A DNA stretch of 36,289 nt from Terriglobia bacterium (GTDB lineage: Bacteria; Acidobacteriota; Terriglobia; Terriglobales; Acidobacteriaceae). The notes below the pieces were generated by a model that saw only the letters and a program-made list of their open reading frames with translations, did not search any database and had not been told where the DNA came from. The stretch is from NCBI GenBank assembly GCA_020073185.1, contig JAIQFT010000042.1:1-36289 (forward strand), read 5' to 3'. Positions 14,064 through 23,086 of this stretch are shown here, one piece after another. Within the stretch, counting starts at the first letter, position 1, and every line of letters starts with the position of its first letter. The translations under genes and the position numbers were made by a program.

Positions 14064-15565
14064 AGCGCCGCAGCTATGACATCGTAATCATCGGCTCCGG
14101 TGCAGGCGGCGGAACGGCAGCCCAGGAACTGTCGTCGTTATGCCGCGATGGCGTGCGTATCGCAGTCCTCGAGAAGGGCCCGAAACTGCGCGATGACGAA
14201 TGCACGGGGCGCGAAGTGGAGATGGCGAAGGCCCTGTACGAGGACGGCGGAGGGTTCCTGACAGCCGAGCAGACGATGACATTGGCCTTGGGAAGCGCGT
14301 ATGGGGGCTCAACCGTCGTATATACGGGTACATCGCTGCTTCCGCCAGAACGAGTCCTTCAGCGATGGAGCGTGCCGGGACTGACGTTCGCCGACGTTGA
14401 GCAACGCGCACGAAAGTACATGGCGGAAAACAACGTCCACCTGCTGGATGAGGCGCTTCTCAATGAGAACAACCGGCTGTTCGTCGAGGGATGCCAGCGG
14501 CTCCACTATCGCGTTCGGCAGTTTCCGGTGAATCTGAAAGGATGCCGGGGATCGAGCCTTTGCAACCTTGGCTGTCCGAACCAGGCGAAACAGGGGACAC
14601 ATCGCGTGCAGTTGCCGCAGGCCGAGCGCAACGGCGTGGAGGTTGTAACGCGCTGTGACGTACTGCGGATCGAAGACAAAAAGGTCTTCGCGCGCGTCAG
14701 TGAGAAGCCGAAAGACGGAAAAGGCGAAGCGTCAGCGTGGGAACCGGGCGAGCATCAGATTGACGCCAAACTGGTGGTGGTTTGTGCGGGTGCGGTGAAT
14801 TCTCCGGCACTGCTGCTGAGGTCTGGATTTGGCCGAAGCCTGCCGCGATTGGGATACGGGTTCACCTGTCATCCCGCATTGATCATGGTAGCCGAACACC
14901 GCCAGCCGATCACGAACTTTGTCGGTCACCCCAAGAGTTTCTACCTAGACGAGTTCGCGCAGAGCAATCACTTCCTTCTCGAAACCTGCATGTACTTCCC
15001 GTTTACCACGGCCAAGGCGATCGTTGGGTTCGGTGAGGAACACAGTCGATTTATGCGCGCCTTTCCGCGGCTGCAGATGATTTTGGTGCTGGCGTGTGAC
15101 GACGTGGATGACCACAATCGCGTGACGGTAGATGGTGATGGGCGCCCGGTGGTTCACTACCGCTTCACACCGGGGGTGATTCACGGCCTTGTGCATGGCG
15201 CGATTACGTCGGCGAAGATCTTTTTCGCGGCCGGGGCCGTTCGGGCGCATGTGCCGGTTTCACGCTCTCCGACGATTGAACGCGCGGACGCAGAATGTCT
15301 TGACCAGATTGCGGAAAACCCGGAGTTCAAGCCCGGGAAGCTTTCGATCTCTGCCGCGCACTTGCAGGGGGGGTGCGCGATGGGGAGCGGTCCCGAGAAT
15401 TCGGTGACCGATTCTTATGGCCGGGTGCACGGAGTTCCGTGGCTATATGTGGCCGATTCGAGCCTGTTTCCGAATTCGCTGGAGATCAATCCTTACCTGA
15501 CCATTATGGCTCTCGCGGACCGTGTGGCGGAGACCATCCGCAAGGATCTGACTGCCCAGCTATGA
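14060..15565 (+). CDS. GMC-family FAD-dependent oxidoreductase
   Basis: A 501-aa flavoprotein that probably oxidises an alcohol. The ADP-binding motif IIGSGAGGGTAAQEL is at residues 11-25. The GMC signature GSAYGGSTVVYTG follows, and then a Cys-rich stretch CRGSSLCNLGCPNQAKQGT. VVCAGAVNSPALLLRSG and, at the C-terminus, HLQGGCAMG, VADSSLFPNSLEINPY and TIMALADRVAE supply the active-site and FAD-binding His/Asn region. The substrate is unknown. The Cys-rich variant recalls GMC enzymes annotated as choline or sterol oxidases, but the electron acceptor cannot be told. It starts at 14060, overlapping the upstream small subunit, and ends in an ATGA overlap with the ThDP enzyme. Confidence 0.92.
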   Translation: MKRRSYDIVIIGSGAGGGTAAQELSSLCRDGVRIAVLEKGPKLRDDECTGREVEMAKALYEDGGGFLTAEQTMTLALGSAYGGSTVVYTGTSLLPPERVLQRWSVPGLTFADVEQRARKYMAENNVHLLDEALLNENNRLFVEGCQRLHYRVRQFPVNLKGCRGSSLCNLGCPNQAKQGTHRVQLPQAERNGVEVVTRCDVLRIEDKKVFARVSEKPKDGKGEASAWEPGEHQIDAKLVVVCAGAVNSPALLLRSGFGRSLPRLGYGFTCHPALIMVAEHRQPITNFVGHPKSFYLDEFAQSNHFLLETCMYFPFTTAKAIVGFGEEHSRFMRAFPRLQMILVLACDDVDDHNRVTVDGDGRPVVHYRFTPGVIHGLVHGAITSAKIFFAAGAVRAHVPVSRSPTIERADAECLDQIAENPEFKPGKLSISAAHLQGGCAMGSGPENSVTDSYGRVHGVPWLYVADSSLFPNSLEINPYLTIMALADRVAETIRKDLTAQL

Positions 15566-17286
15566 GCAAAGTGACTGGCGGTGACATCGTCGTGCGTGCG
15601 CTGGAAGATGAAGGTGTCGGATTCACTTTCGGCATTCCGGGCACACACAACATTGAGCTCTACGATTCACTCGCCCGTTCCAGGTGCGTGCGCCCAGTCC
15701 TGGTTACCGATGAACAGAGCGCTTCTTTCATGGCCGATGGAGTAGCGCGCGCTTCCGGGCAACTTGCTGCAGTGAACCTAGTTCCCGGAGCAGGACTGAC
15801 ACACGCGCTCTCTGGGATCGCCGAAGCTTATCTCGACGGAGTCCCCATGTTGGTGCTCGCTTGTGGGATTCGGCGCGATACGGGAAGGGCGTTCCAGCTC
15901 CACGACGTTGACCAACTCGCCATCGCCCGACCCGTGACCAAGGCCCAGTTCCGCGCGAAGCATGGATCGGAAATCTACGCGGCCGTCCGCCGCGCTTGTC
16001 AAATCGCGCGAAGTGCCCCGTCAGGCCCTGTGTTGGTCGAGATTCCCGCCGAGCACTACTTCTTCCGCCATGACCCTGACCTGCAGGCACTCGAATCACC
16101 TCCGGCACCGCCGGCGGCCCCAGGAGAACAGCTCGAGCGGGCTCGCCAATGGCTCGATGCCAGTCGCCGCCCTCTGCTCTACCTCGGACGCGGAGCCGTT
16201 CAAGCCGGTGCCGACCTCCTGACTCTGGCCGAGCGACTGAATGCTCCGGTCGCCACAACCATCTCGGGCAAAGGCGTTTTCAACGAAGCCCATGATCTTT
16301 GGTTGTGGTGTGGCTTTGGTGCCGCCGCACCTTCGTTCGTGCGCAAGATCGCAGCGTCTTGCGATCTTACTTTGGCCATTGGTTGCCGCTTCTCGGAGGT
16401 TGGCACGGGAAGCTATGGCATGACGCCACCCGGCAAACTGATTCACGTGGATGTCGATCCTTCGGTCCTGGGAAAGAACTACCCTGCCGACTTGCCCGTA
16501 GTATCGGATGCGGCAAGTTTTGTTGCCGCCCTGCTTCCTCATCTGACGTCACGCCCTATTGACGAATCATTGCGGCGCGACATCCGTTCCGGCCACGAAG
16601 AGGTCAGGCAAGGTTGGGCAACGCCGGATAATTCCGAAGGAGTGTACCCACCTCACCTTTTGGCAACAGTTCAAGAGCTGGTCGGGGACGACGCGGTCTA
16701 TACCACCGATAGCGGTAACGGGACGTTCCTGGCCATGGAGTGCTTACGGCTGCCACATCCGCATTCGTTTCTGGCCCCGGTTGACTATTCGTGCATGGGT
16801 TATGCAGTGCCCGGTGCGCTCGGAGCTGCGCTCGCCTGTCCTGATCGCCAAGTGATTGCTCTGGCGGGCGATGGTGCGTTCTTGATGACAGGCTTGGAAC
16901 TGCTCACCGCGCGCCAGCTAAATCTGCCAGTAATGGTGTTGGTCTTGCGCGACCGCGAATTGGCCCAGATTGCGCAGTTTCAGCAAATCGCTCTTGGACA
17001 GAAGTCCTGTAGTGAGCTTCCTGACTATGACTTGGCCTCCATTTGCAAGGGTGTTGGCGTAGCGTACCTCGCATTGCAGCGCAACGGAGATGTGGAGGCG
17101 ATTCTCAAACACGCACTCATCGTGACTGGCTCCGGTCTTCCTGTCGTCGTCGAGGTCGCAATCGACTATTCCCAGAAAACCTACTTCACACGCGGCGTGG
17201 TGCGCACAAACTTGGGCCGATTGCCTTGGCCGGATCGTATACGCTTTGTATTGCGTGCTTTACGACGCAGGCTCACAATCCTCTGA
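15562..17286 (+). CDS. Thiamine-diphosphate enzyme, acetolactate synthase/decarboxylase-like
   Basis: A 574-aa member of the acetolactate synthase/benzoylformate decarboxylase superfamily. The catalytic Glu51 (VTDEQSASFMADG), the central domain (RPLLYLGRGA) and the ThDP-Mg motif beginning GDGAFLMTG (436-438) are present. Where the motif usually ends in Asn-Asn, it has Arg463-Asp464 (LVLRDRELAQ); Asp could still bind the metal. The last ~25 residues (LPWPDRIRFVLRALRRRLTIL) form a basic amphipathic tail that is not typical and may contact the membrane. It overlaps the GMC gene by 4 bp, so it belongs to the same operon. It probably acts on a 2-oxo acid or an aldehyde made by the GMC enzyme. A true ilvB role is unlikely without a small subunit nearby. 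Confidence 0.88.
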   Translation: MSKVTGGDIVVRALEDEGVGFTFGIPGTHNIELYDSLARSRCVRPVLVTDEQSASFMADGVARASGQLAAVNLVPGAGLTHALSGIAEAYLDGVPMLVLACGIRRDTGRAFQLHDVDQLAIARPVTKAQFRAKHGSEIYAAVRRACQIARSAPSGPVLVEIPAEHYFFRHDPDLQALESPPAPPAAPGEQLERARQWLDASRRPLLYLGRGAVQAGADLLTLAERLNAPVATTISGKGVFNEAHDLWLWCGFGAAAPSFVRKIAASCDLTLAIGCRFSEVGTGSYGMTPPGKLIHVDVDPSVLGKNYPADLPVVSDAASFVAALLPHLTSRPIDESLRRDIRSGHEEVRQGWATPDNSEGVYPPHLLATVQELVGDDAVYTTDSGNGTFLAMECLRLPHPHSFLAPVDYSCMGYAVPGALGAALACPDRQVIALAGDGAFLMTGLELLTARQLNLPVMVLVLRDRELAQIAQFQQIALGQKSCSELPDYDLASICKGVGVAYLALQRNGDVEAILKHALIVTGSGLPVVVEVAIDYSQKTYFTRGVVRTNLGRLPWPDRIRFVLRALRRRLTIL

Positions 17287-17422
17287 CATCGGCGGTCACC
17301 CGGCCGTGGGGCTAACCGGAAACTACGATGGCTGAACCGGCCCTTGTGCTTGTGGCATTGACCTGCCCCCATTCTCCGCACGCGGGATCTCCCAAGAGCA
17401 GATTGGTCGAGGCCCACCCGTG

Positions 17423-18154
17423 TCACCGTTCCGAACGTAGCTTCCACAAGATCTGTCGCAGCATGCCGAGCCACACCTCGGCGTCGCCCGCTCGCACGTT
17501 GAGGCGACGGACCAGCCGGCGGACCTTCTCCTCGGCGGCAGCTGCAGAGCCTGGATTCAGGTAGCCGCTGGCGCGCAGTGCGTCGAGCAGGTTCGTGGTA
17601 ATCCGCTGCACCTCGCCCGCCGTGGCGAGTTGCGATTTCTCCCGTTCCGGCTCAGCCCTGGTGTCGCGCACAAGCTCGTACAGGCAGACCGCGACCGCCT
17701 GCCCCAGGTTCATCGACATATGCTCTTCGCGAGTGGGGATGCGCAACAGCCAGTGGCAGTGGCTGAGGTCCTCGTTCGAGAGGCCTCGCTTCTCCGAACC
17801 GAATAGCAGGGCGACGCGGTCTGACCCGAGCTGCTTGCGAATGACGCGCGCGCCGTTTGTCAGCCGCCTCAGCGGGTGCTGCAGTTCGCGGTGACGAGCC
17901 GCCGTGGTTCCGATCACCAGCGCACAGTCGGCCACGGCTTCAGCCACGCTCTTATGCTCCTCCGCGTGGGCGAGCAGTTCCTCGGCGCCAACGGCGGAGC
18001 GCGCCTCCCGAAATGCTGCTCCATAAGGGTTTACCACTCGCAAGCGGGAAAAGCCGAAGTTGCTCATGGCGCGCGCGGCCGCACCCAGGTTGAGCGGGTT
18101 ACGCGTGGCCACCAGAACCACCCGCAGGCGTTCGAATTCAGCCGGAACAGGCAA
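17423..18154 (-). CDS. trmJ: TrmJ/SpoU-family tRNA (cytidine/uridine-2'-O-) methyltransferase
   Basis: A 243-aa SPOUT methyltransferase, most like TrmJ, which 2'-O-methylates position 32 of tRNAs. Motif 1 is NPLNLGAAARAMSNFG, motif 2 is VALLFGSEKRGLSNEDLSHC, and motif 3 is IPTREEHMSMNLGQAVAVCLYEL (trefoil knot and AdoMet site). The C-terminal ~70 residues are helical, as in TrmJ. It converges with the ThDP gene and lies 170 bp from tRNA-Lys, which is divergent from it. The exact target (TrmJ versus another SpoU paralogue) is inferred. Confidence 0.87.
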   Translation of the reverse strand: MPVPAEFERLRVVLVATRNPLNLGAAARAMSNFGFSRLRVVNPYGAAFREARSAVGAEELLAHAEEHKSVAEAVADCALVIGTTAARHRELQHPLRRLTNGARVIRKQLGSDRVALLFGSEKRGLSNEDLSHCHWLLRIPTREEHMSMNLGQAVAVCLYELVRDTRAEPEREKSQLATAGEVQRITTNLLDALRASGYLNPGSAAAAEEKVRRLVRRLNVRAGDAEVWLGMLRQILWKLRSER

Positions 18155-18323
18155 GCACGCTTATTCTACGAGACTCTTCTCAGCATCGTTCCCGGCGCAC
18201 CAAAGCGGTATCTGAAGAATCGCAACGCCGGCGGCGAGAGCGCCTGACAGCCTGGGAGTCCGGCGTCGGGTTAGACGGCCGTGATAAATTAGTGATTGGG
18301 TTTCAAGAAGTAGAGTCCGCAGT

Positions 18324-18399
18324 GGGCGCGTAGCTCAGCTGGTAGAGCAATGCCCTTTTAAGGCATGGGTCGCAGGTTCGAATCCTGCCGCGCTCACCA
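18324..18399 (+). tRNA. tRNA-Lys (anticodon UUU)
   Basis: A complete 76-nt cloverleaf. The acceptor stem is GGGCGCG/CGCGCTC with one G-U pair. The D-arm is GCTCAGCTGGTAGAGC, and the anticodon stem ATGCC/GGCAT holds the loop CTTTTAA (anticodon TTT). The T-arm contains GGTTCGAATCC, and the 3' end is encoded as ACCA. It reads AAA/AAG lysine codons; lysS lies 4.7 kb away in the same window. Confidence 0.98.
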
Positions 18400-18491
18400 T
18401 CTTCCCACCGCTGCTTCCCCAGCATTACCTTGCTGATGTCCGCAGTATCGGGCGAGATTATTCATCCGCTTCCGACGCGAGTGTTGACCGC

Positions 18492-18506
18492 AAAGCCGGC
18501 GGCTTT
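18492..18506 (-). terminator. Possible terminator hairpin after the HgdB-like gene
   Basis: AAAGCC-GGC-GGCTTT is a perfect 6-bp stem (7 bp with the flanking C/G pair), 42 bp after the stop at 18548. No T-run follows on the minus strand, so its function is doubtful. Confidence 0.3.
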
Positions 18507-18547
18507 GGAGGAGTCACAATTGCCAAGGCGATGACCATCGAATGGAG

Positions 18548-19864
18548 CTAGTCAGCGGCGGCGGCGCCGAAGTAGGCGGGGTAGCGGCGCGCCCACTTTT
18601 TCTTCTCGCGATAAGAACGCGCCAGCTCCATGTAGATACCGAGGTCGCGGTCGAGATCGGACTGGGTGCCGTCGAAGTAGAAGTTGCGAATGGGAATCCC
18701 GCCGTAGTCCTTGCTGAGCTTCGGGTAGATGGCTTCGCTGACGATACCGTTCATGCAGGTGAAGGGGCTGATATCAATGATGCCATCGGCGCCGTGTTTC
18801 GCCAGGTACGCGGCCTTGCCGACGCTGAGCACCATTTCGCCCATGACGCCGGAGACCGGGAGGTAGGGCTCGGCGAGGCGGAGAACTTCCTCGATGGGCG
18901 GTTCTTCGTAGCCGATGGCGTCGTCGTGGAAGGGCGCGGCGAGGGCGTGCTCGTCGCCGAGCTGGATGTGGTCGCGCAGCAGCGTCTTGCCCATCTCGAA
19001 CGACCAGGAGCGCCCGCACAGCTTGAGGCGGCGCGCCTGCTCGGAGTTGGTGTAGGCGATCCACTCCATGATGTCGCTGATCCAGGCCTCGGCTTCATAG
19101 CCTTCAAGCTTGCGGACCAGGTCGTCGTTGCTAAAGTTGTTGAGGCGGCAGAAAATTTCGCCGACGACGCCGATCAGCGGCAGGTCGCGATCGTAGCGGG
19201 CGGAAACGCGGCGGAAGCGCTCGCGGGCACGCTCCATCGCACCCACAATCTGCTTGAGCTGGCACTTGGTGTCGGCACAACTGTTTTCAATCGTTGTGCA
19301 GAGGTCGGCGAGGGACTCGTCATACGCGCGGTCGGCGTCGCCGGCGTTGCTTTCGTAGGGACGCGTCTTGAGCAGCGCCTTGCGCAGCAGGTCGGCGGTC
19401 ACCAAGGCGCGCCACGAGGTGCGCAGGAATGGCCCGGCAACTTCGCCGATGTCTTCGTACCCGTTCTTGCTGGTGGGTGAGAAGACCTGCAGGCCGGGGT
19501 AGCCGGCCTCATCGAGCAGCTTGCGCAGGAAGGGCGCGTACTGGCCGAAGCGGCAAGGGCCGTCGGCGGTGGCCATGAAGAACACGGTCTGGCGGGGATC
19601 GAAGCCGGGCTGCTCGGTGATACGCAGGAAGTCGCCGATCGTGACTTTCGCCGGGTAACACTCGTCGCCGGCGGTGTGCTTGGCGCCCAACTCGCGCGTG
19701 CGATCGTTGGAAGCCGGCGTCGGATAGGCGTCAATGCCGAGCCAGCGGAACACGCTCGCGAACGCCTCCACGCTGCCCTGCGCCATGGCGGGAATGTAAA
19801 CCGTCTTTCCGGCCAACAGATGACCGGCGCCGATCTTGCGCGTTACGTGGCGGTGGCGGAGCAT
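18548..19864 (-). CDS. 2-hydroxyacyl-CoA dehydratase (HgdB/BcrC)-like subunit
   Basis: A 438-aa protein matching the C-terminal part of giant activase-dehydratase proteins and the HgdB-like family. Conserved cysteines that could hold an iron-sulfur cluster lie in DECYPAKVTIGDFL, TADGPCRFGQY, SCADTKCQLKQ and ISPFTCMNGIVSEAI. GVVGEIFCRLNNFSNDDLVRKLE and DGTQSDLDRDLGIYMELA are also typical. The start at 19864 (MLRHRHVTRK) lies 22 bp inside the end of the upstream activase gene in another frame, with AAAGGA upstream, so the two are translationally coupled. The pair probably performs ATP-driven low-potential electron transfer to a substrate that cannot be named. True hydroxyacyl-CoA dehydratase activity is not established for these 'archerase' relatives. 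Confidence 0.85.
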   Translation of the reverse strand: MLRHRHVTRKIGAGHLLAGKTVYIPAMAQGSVEAFASVFRWLGIDAYPTPASNDRTRELGAKHTAGDECYPAKVTIGDFLRITEQPGFDPRQTVFFMATADGPCRFGQYAPFLRKLLDEAGYPGLQVFSPTSKNGYEDIGEVAGPFLRTSWRALVTADLLRKALLKTRPYESNAGDADRAYDESLADLCTTIENSCADTKCQLKQIVGAMERARERFRRVSARYDRDLPLIGVVGEIFCRLNNFSNDDLVRKLEGYEAEAWISDIMEWIAYTNSEQARRLKLCGRSWSFEMGKTLLRDHIQLGDEHALAAPFHDDAIGYEEPPIEEVLRLAEPYLPVSGVMGEMVLSVGKAAYLAKHGADGIIDISPFTCMNGIVSEAIYPKLSKDYGGIPIRNFYFDGTQSDLDRDLGIYMELARSYREKKKWARRYPAYFGAAAAD

Positions 19865-22800
19865 CTCAGAAATCCTTTGCTGTCGAGATAGGCTTCGCAA
19901 CGCGTGATGAAGCCGGCATCGTTGGAGTGCCCGTCGAACTGGAGCATCAGGCCCGGTTTTCCGGCGGCCTCGTTCATGAACGACTTGATGTAGGAATCGG
20001 GACCACACTTGAAATTCGAGATGTACACCAGGTGCAGGTTGCGGCGGCGGCGGGTGATGCGCGCCGCGGCCAGGATCCGGCGCCCGGAATTCCAATACAT
20101 GTTGGGATTGACCTCGCGGATGTCTTCCTTCTCCAGCGCGAGAAAATCCATGGGAATGACGTTGGCGCCGTACTGCACGCGCAGCTTGCGCGGAATGTCG
20201 CAATTGATGCTGCGGTCGTAGAGGTTGTAGGAGCGGCCGACCAGAACCAGCGCCGGTTCGCCGGTGCGTTCCAGGGCGTCGAGAGCGTGCGCGCCGGCTT
20301 CCAGAATTTGATCGGTGAACGCGCCCTGGGCGGCGTAGGCGGCGGTGACGGCGCGGTCGCTCATACGGCGCGAGATGGCGAGTGTCTTGGCGAATTCCGC
20401 CAGTTCCTTCTCGACGTGCTTGCGCCCGTAACGGAAGTTGACGGTCGGCACCAGGAACTTTTCGCGCGCGGCCTCCATTTGCGGGATGGCGCGCACCACG
20501 AAGGGCAGCGTCTGGTTCCACGGGCAGAGATGCGATTCTTCCGCCCGCTGCTCGGAATATTCGTTCAGCGTGTTGGGGAGCAAGACGTAATCCACGCCGC
20601 TGTCGAGCAGCTTGTGCACGTGCCCGTGCGCGACCTTGACGGGGAAGCAGGGCTGCGCGACCGCCAGTTCGTCGCCGCTGGTGGCGATGACCGGGTCGGT
20701 GCGCGGCGAGACCACCACCTCAAAACCGAGCTCCTGGATGTACGCGCACCAGAAGGGGAAGCGGTCGTAGAAAAACATGGTGCGCGGGATGCCGACTTTT
20801 TTGCGGTTCCCCGCCGGCGGCTTCAGCACCTGCTCCAGAATCTTGTCGCGATATTCAATCAGGTCATCGACCACCGGCTTGCGGTCGGTGCGGGCGCGCT
20901 TGCGGAACTTGTCGGAGCACTTGTCGCCCCAGTAGGTGCGCTCGCCCTCGATATTGAATTCCTTGATGTCGCAGAAATTGGAGCACGCCTTGCAGACGAA
21001 CTCGCGCGTTTTGTAGTCGACCCGGTCGAGATGGTAGCCGCGGAACTTGCTGGCCGGGCGCCCGCGCTGCTGCATGACCTCCTGCGCGATCAGGGCCATG
21101 CCGATGGCGCCGATCACGCCATTGTGCGGCGGCACGATGATGCGCTTGCCGAGGATCTGCGAAAACGCGGCGGCGACGGAGTCGTTGTAGGCAGTGCCGC
21201 CCTGAAAAAAAATGGCGTCGCCGATCTTGCGCCCGCGCACGACGCGGTTCAGATAATTCAGCGCGACCGAGTACGCCAGGCCGGCGGCCAGATCGCCGAC
21301 CTCGGCGCCCTTCATCAGCAGGCTGGAGACGTCGCGCTCCATGAAGACGGTGCAGCGCTCGCCCAGGCGCGCCGGCTTGGTGGAAGCCAGCGCCAGGCTC
21401 GCGAACTCGTCCTTAATGGAGATGCCGAGCTTCTCCGCTTGCTCTTCCAGAAACGATCCCGTGCCGGCGGCGCAGGCTTCGTTCATGGTGAAATCTACGA
21501 CGACGCCGTCGTCAATGCGGATGAACTTGGAATCCTGGCCGCCGATTTCGAAGATGGTGTCCACGCGCTCCATGCCGAGCCGCTCGGAGACGTGCATGGC
21601 GCCGGTTTTGTGGGCGGTGATTTCGTCGTTGACGGTGTCGGCTCCGACCAGTTCGCCGATCAGTTCGCGCCCGGAGCCGGTGGTGCCAACGCCGAGGATG
21701 TTCAACCGGTCGCCCAGCACCTGCTCGATCTCCTCCAGCCCCTTGTCCACGACCTCGATGGGACGGCCCTGCGTGCGCAGATAGATTTCGTGCAGCAGAT
21801 TGCCGTGCGTATCGATCGCGACCAGGTTGGTGCTGACCGAGCCGATGTCAATGCCGAGGTAGGCGTCAATCTTGCCTTTGTCGGGCACAGTAACGTCCGC
21901 GACGCGGTCGCGCAGCAGCAGCACACCCTCCATGGACAGCGGTTCGGAACAGGCGAAGCTCTGTTTCCCTGCGTGCTGCCGGAGCTGGTGAATGCGCTTG
22001 AAGGAGCGCTTGCGCGTCTCGCCGGTTTCGAAGATGGCCGCGCCCAGCGCGCCCAGCCAGCAGTAGTACTCGGGAACCATAAACTCGTCGTCGCTGAGCT
22101 GGAAGGCGTCGCGCATGGCGTTACGCACGCCCTGGTTGAGGGCGACGCCGCCCACGAATGCCACCGGCGGCGCCACCTGCTTGCCCTTGACGATCGCCGA
22201 TTTGAAATTGCGCGCCACCGCGTCGCACAGGCCGCGCAGGATCTGTTCGGTGGTGTAGCCCTTCTGCTGGGCGTGGATCATGTCGGACTTGGCGAACACC
22301 GAGCAGCGCCCGGCAATGCGCGCCGCGCAACTAGCGCCGCACGCCGCGGGCCCGACCTCTTCCACCGTATAGAGCAGACGCGAGGCCTGCTGGTCAATGA
22401 ACGAGCCGGTGCCGGCGGCGCAGTCGCCGCTCGACTGGTAATCCACGATACCGAGATACTTGGATTGCGCGGTGGGTTCGAGCCGGACGTACTTCGAGGT
22501 CTCGCCGCCCATTTCGAAGACGGTACGCACGTCGGGATAAAACTCGCGCACGCCCTTGGCCACGGTGCGAAATTCGTTTTCGAAATATATGCCGAGGACT
22601 TTGGCGATCAGCTCGCTGCCTGAGCCGGTGACGCGAATGCCTTCGACGCTTTCCTCGGGCACGTGCTCGTAGAACTCTTTCAGCAAGTCAAAGGTGGACT
22701 GCATCGGGCTGCCCTGAATGCGGCGATAACGCGAGAGCGCAAGCGGGCGCCCGGCCAGCGCGGCGGTGGCGGGGAACTCGGCGCGGAAGAATCCACCGGG

Positions 22801-22905
22801 ATTCCTCGCAGTGAGGCGCGCGAGCCGTCCGGTGTCTTCAGCGGCGCCGATGGCGGCCAACTTGAGGCTGACGGCGCCGATGTCCAGACCAATGTTGATA
22901 GCCAT
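19843..22905 (-). CDS. Two-domain CoA-dehydratase/reductase activase (BadF/BadG/HgdC-like ATPase)
   Basis: A 1020-aa protein. It has two tandem ASKHA-type ATPase domains: one at residues ~4-300 (NIGLDIGAVSLKL, EMGGETSKYVRLE, CAAGTGSFIDQQA) and one at ~348-620 (YLGIDIGSVSTNLVAID, FEIGGQDSKFIRID, ACAAGTGSFLEEQAEKLGI). A Cys cluster (CKACSNFCDIKEF... GDKCSDKF) and a DUF2229-like domain (KVGIPRTMFFYDRFPFWCAY, VAQPCFPVKVAHGHV) follow. Such activators use ATP to push one electron from a [4Fe-4S] cluster to a partner dehydratase or reductase. The ATG at 22905 is used; a TTG at 22914 also stays in frame. No Shine-Dalgarno is visible. It overlaps the HgdB-like gene by 22 bp. In many genomes the two halves are one polypeptide of about 1400 aa; here they are separate. 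Confidence 0.88.
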   Translation of the reverse strand: MAINIGLDIGAVSLKLAAIGAAEDTGRLARLTARNPGGFFRAEFPATAALAGRPLALSRYRRIQGSPMQSTFDLLKEFYEHVPEESVEGIRVTGSGSELIAKVLGIYFENEFRTVAKGVREFYPDVRTVFEMGGETSKYVRLEPTAQSKYLGIVDYQSSGDCAAGTGSFIDQQASRLLYTVEEVGPAACGASCAARIAGRCSVFAKSDMIHAQQKGYTTEQILRGLCDAVARNFKSAIVKGKQVAPPVAFVGGVALNQGVRNAMRDAFQLSDDEFMVPEYYCWLGALGAAIFETGETRKRSFKRIHQLRQHAGKQSFACSEPLSMEGVLLLRDRVADVTVPDKGKIDAYLGIDIGSVSTNLVAIDTHGNLLHEIYLRTQGRPIEVVDKGLEEIEQVLGDRLNILGVGTTGSGRELIGELVGADTVNDEITAHKTGAMHVSERLGMERVDTIFEIGGQDSKFIRIDDGVVVDFTMNEACAAGTGSFLEEQAEKLGISIKDEFASLALASTKPARLGERCTVFMERDVSSLLMKGAEVGDLAAGLAYSVALNYLNRVVRGRKIGDAIFFQGGTAYNDSVAAAFSQILGKRIIVPPHNGVIGAIGMALIAQEVMQQRGRPASKFRGYHLDRVDYKTREFVCKACSNFCDIKEFNIEGERTYWGDKCSDKFRKRARTDRKPVVDDLIEYRDKILEQVLKPPAGNRKKVGIPRTMFFYDRFPFWCAYIQELGFEVVVSPRTDPVIATSGDELAVAQPCFPVKVAHGHVHKLLDSGVDYVLLPNTLNEYSEQRAEESHLCPWNQTLPFVVRAIPQMEAAREKFLVPTVNFRYGRKHVEKELAEFAKTLAISRRMSDRAVTAAYAAQGAFTDQILEAGAHALDALERTGEPALVLVGRSYNLYDRSINCDIPRKLRVQYGANVIPMDFLALEKEDIREVNPNMYWNSGRRILAAARITRRRRNLHLVYISNFKCGPDSYIKSFMNEAAGKPGLMLQFDGHSNDAGFITRCEAYLDSKGFLRCSATAT

Positions 22906-23086
22906 GTAAGACAATGAGTTAACGCGTACATGTCTCTAGGGTCTGTGACCGTGCTCACCTGCACCTGTGAGGCAGGAACATGCGCAGTGCAAAAACCGGA
23001 GGCGAACCGGAACCAGCCAGCAGCGAACGGAAAGTTGGCGGACGCGAACGGATACGGAACAGAACGCAAGTATTTGCCGAGAAACG

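Noticed and set aside
15562-17286. Calling the ThDP gene ilvB
   Set aside because: No small regulatory subunit or branched-chain genes are adjacent, the cofactor motif end is Arg-Asp, and the gene is fused by overlap to a GMC operon.
18324-18399. tRNA-Lys as an integration site for an island
   Set aside because: No partial copy of the tRNA 3' end was found elsewhere in the window and the flanking genes are ordinary.
19927-22623. An 898-codon open frame opposite the activase gene
   Set aside because: It is antisense to a gene with complete ATPase motifs and its composition is that of a GC-rich shadow frame (Ala/Gly/Val/Asp/Arg-rich, no domains).
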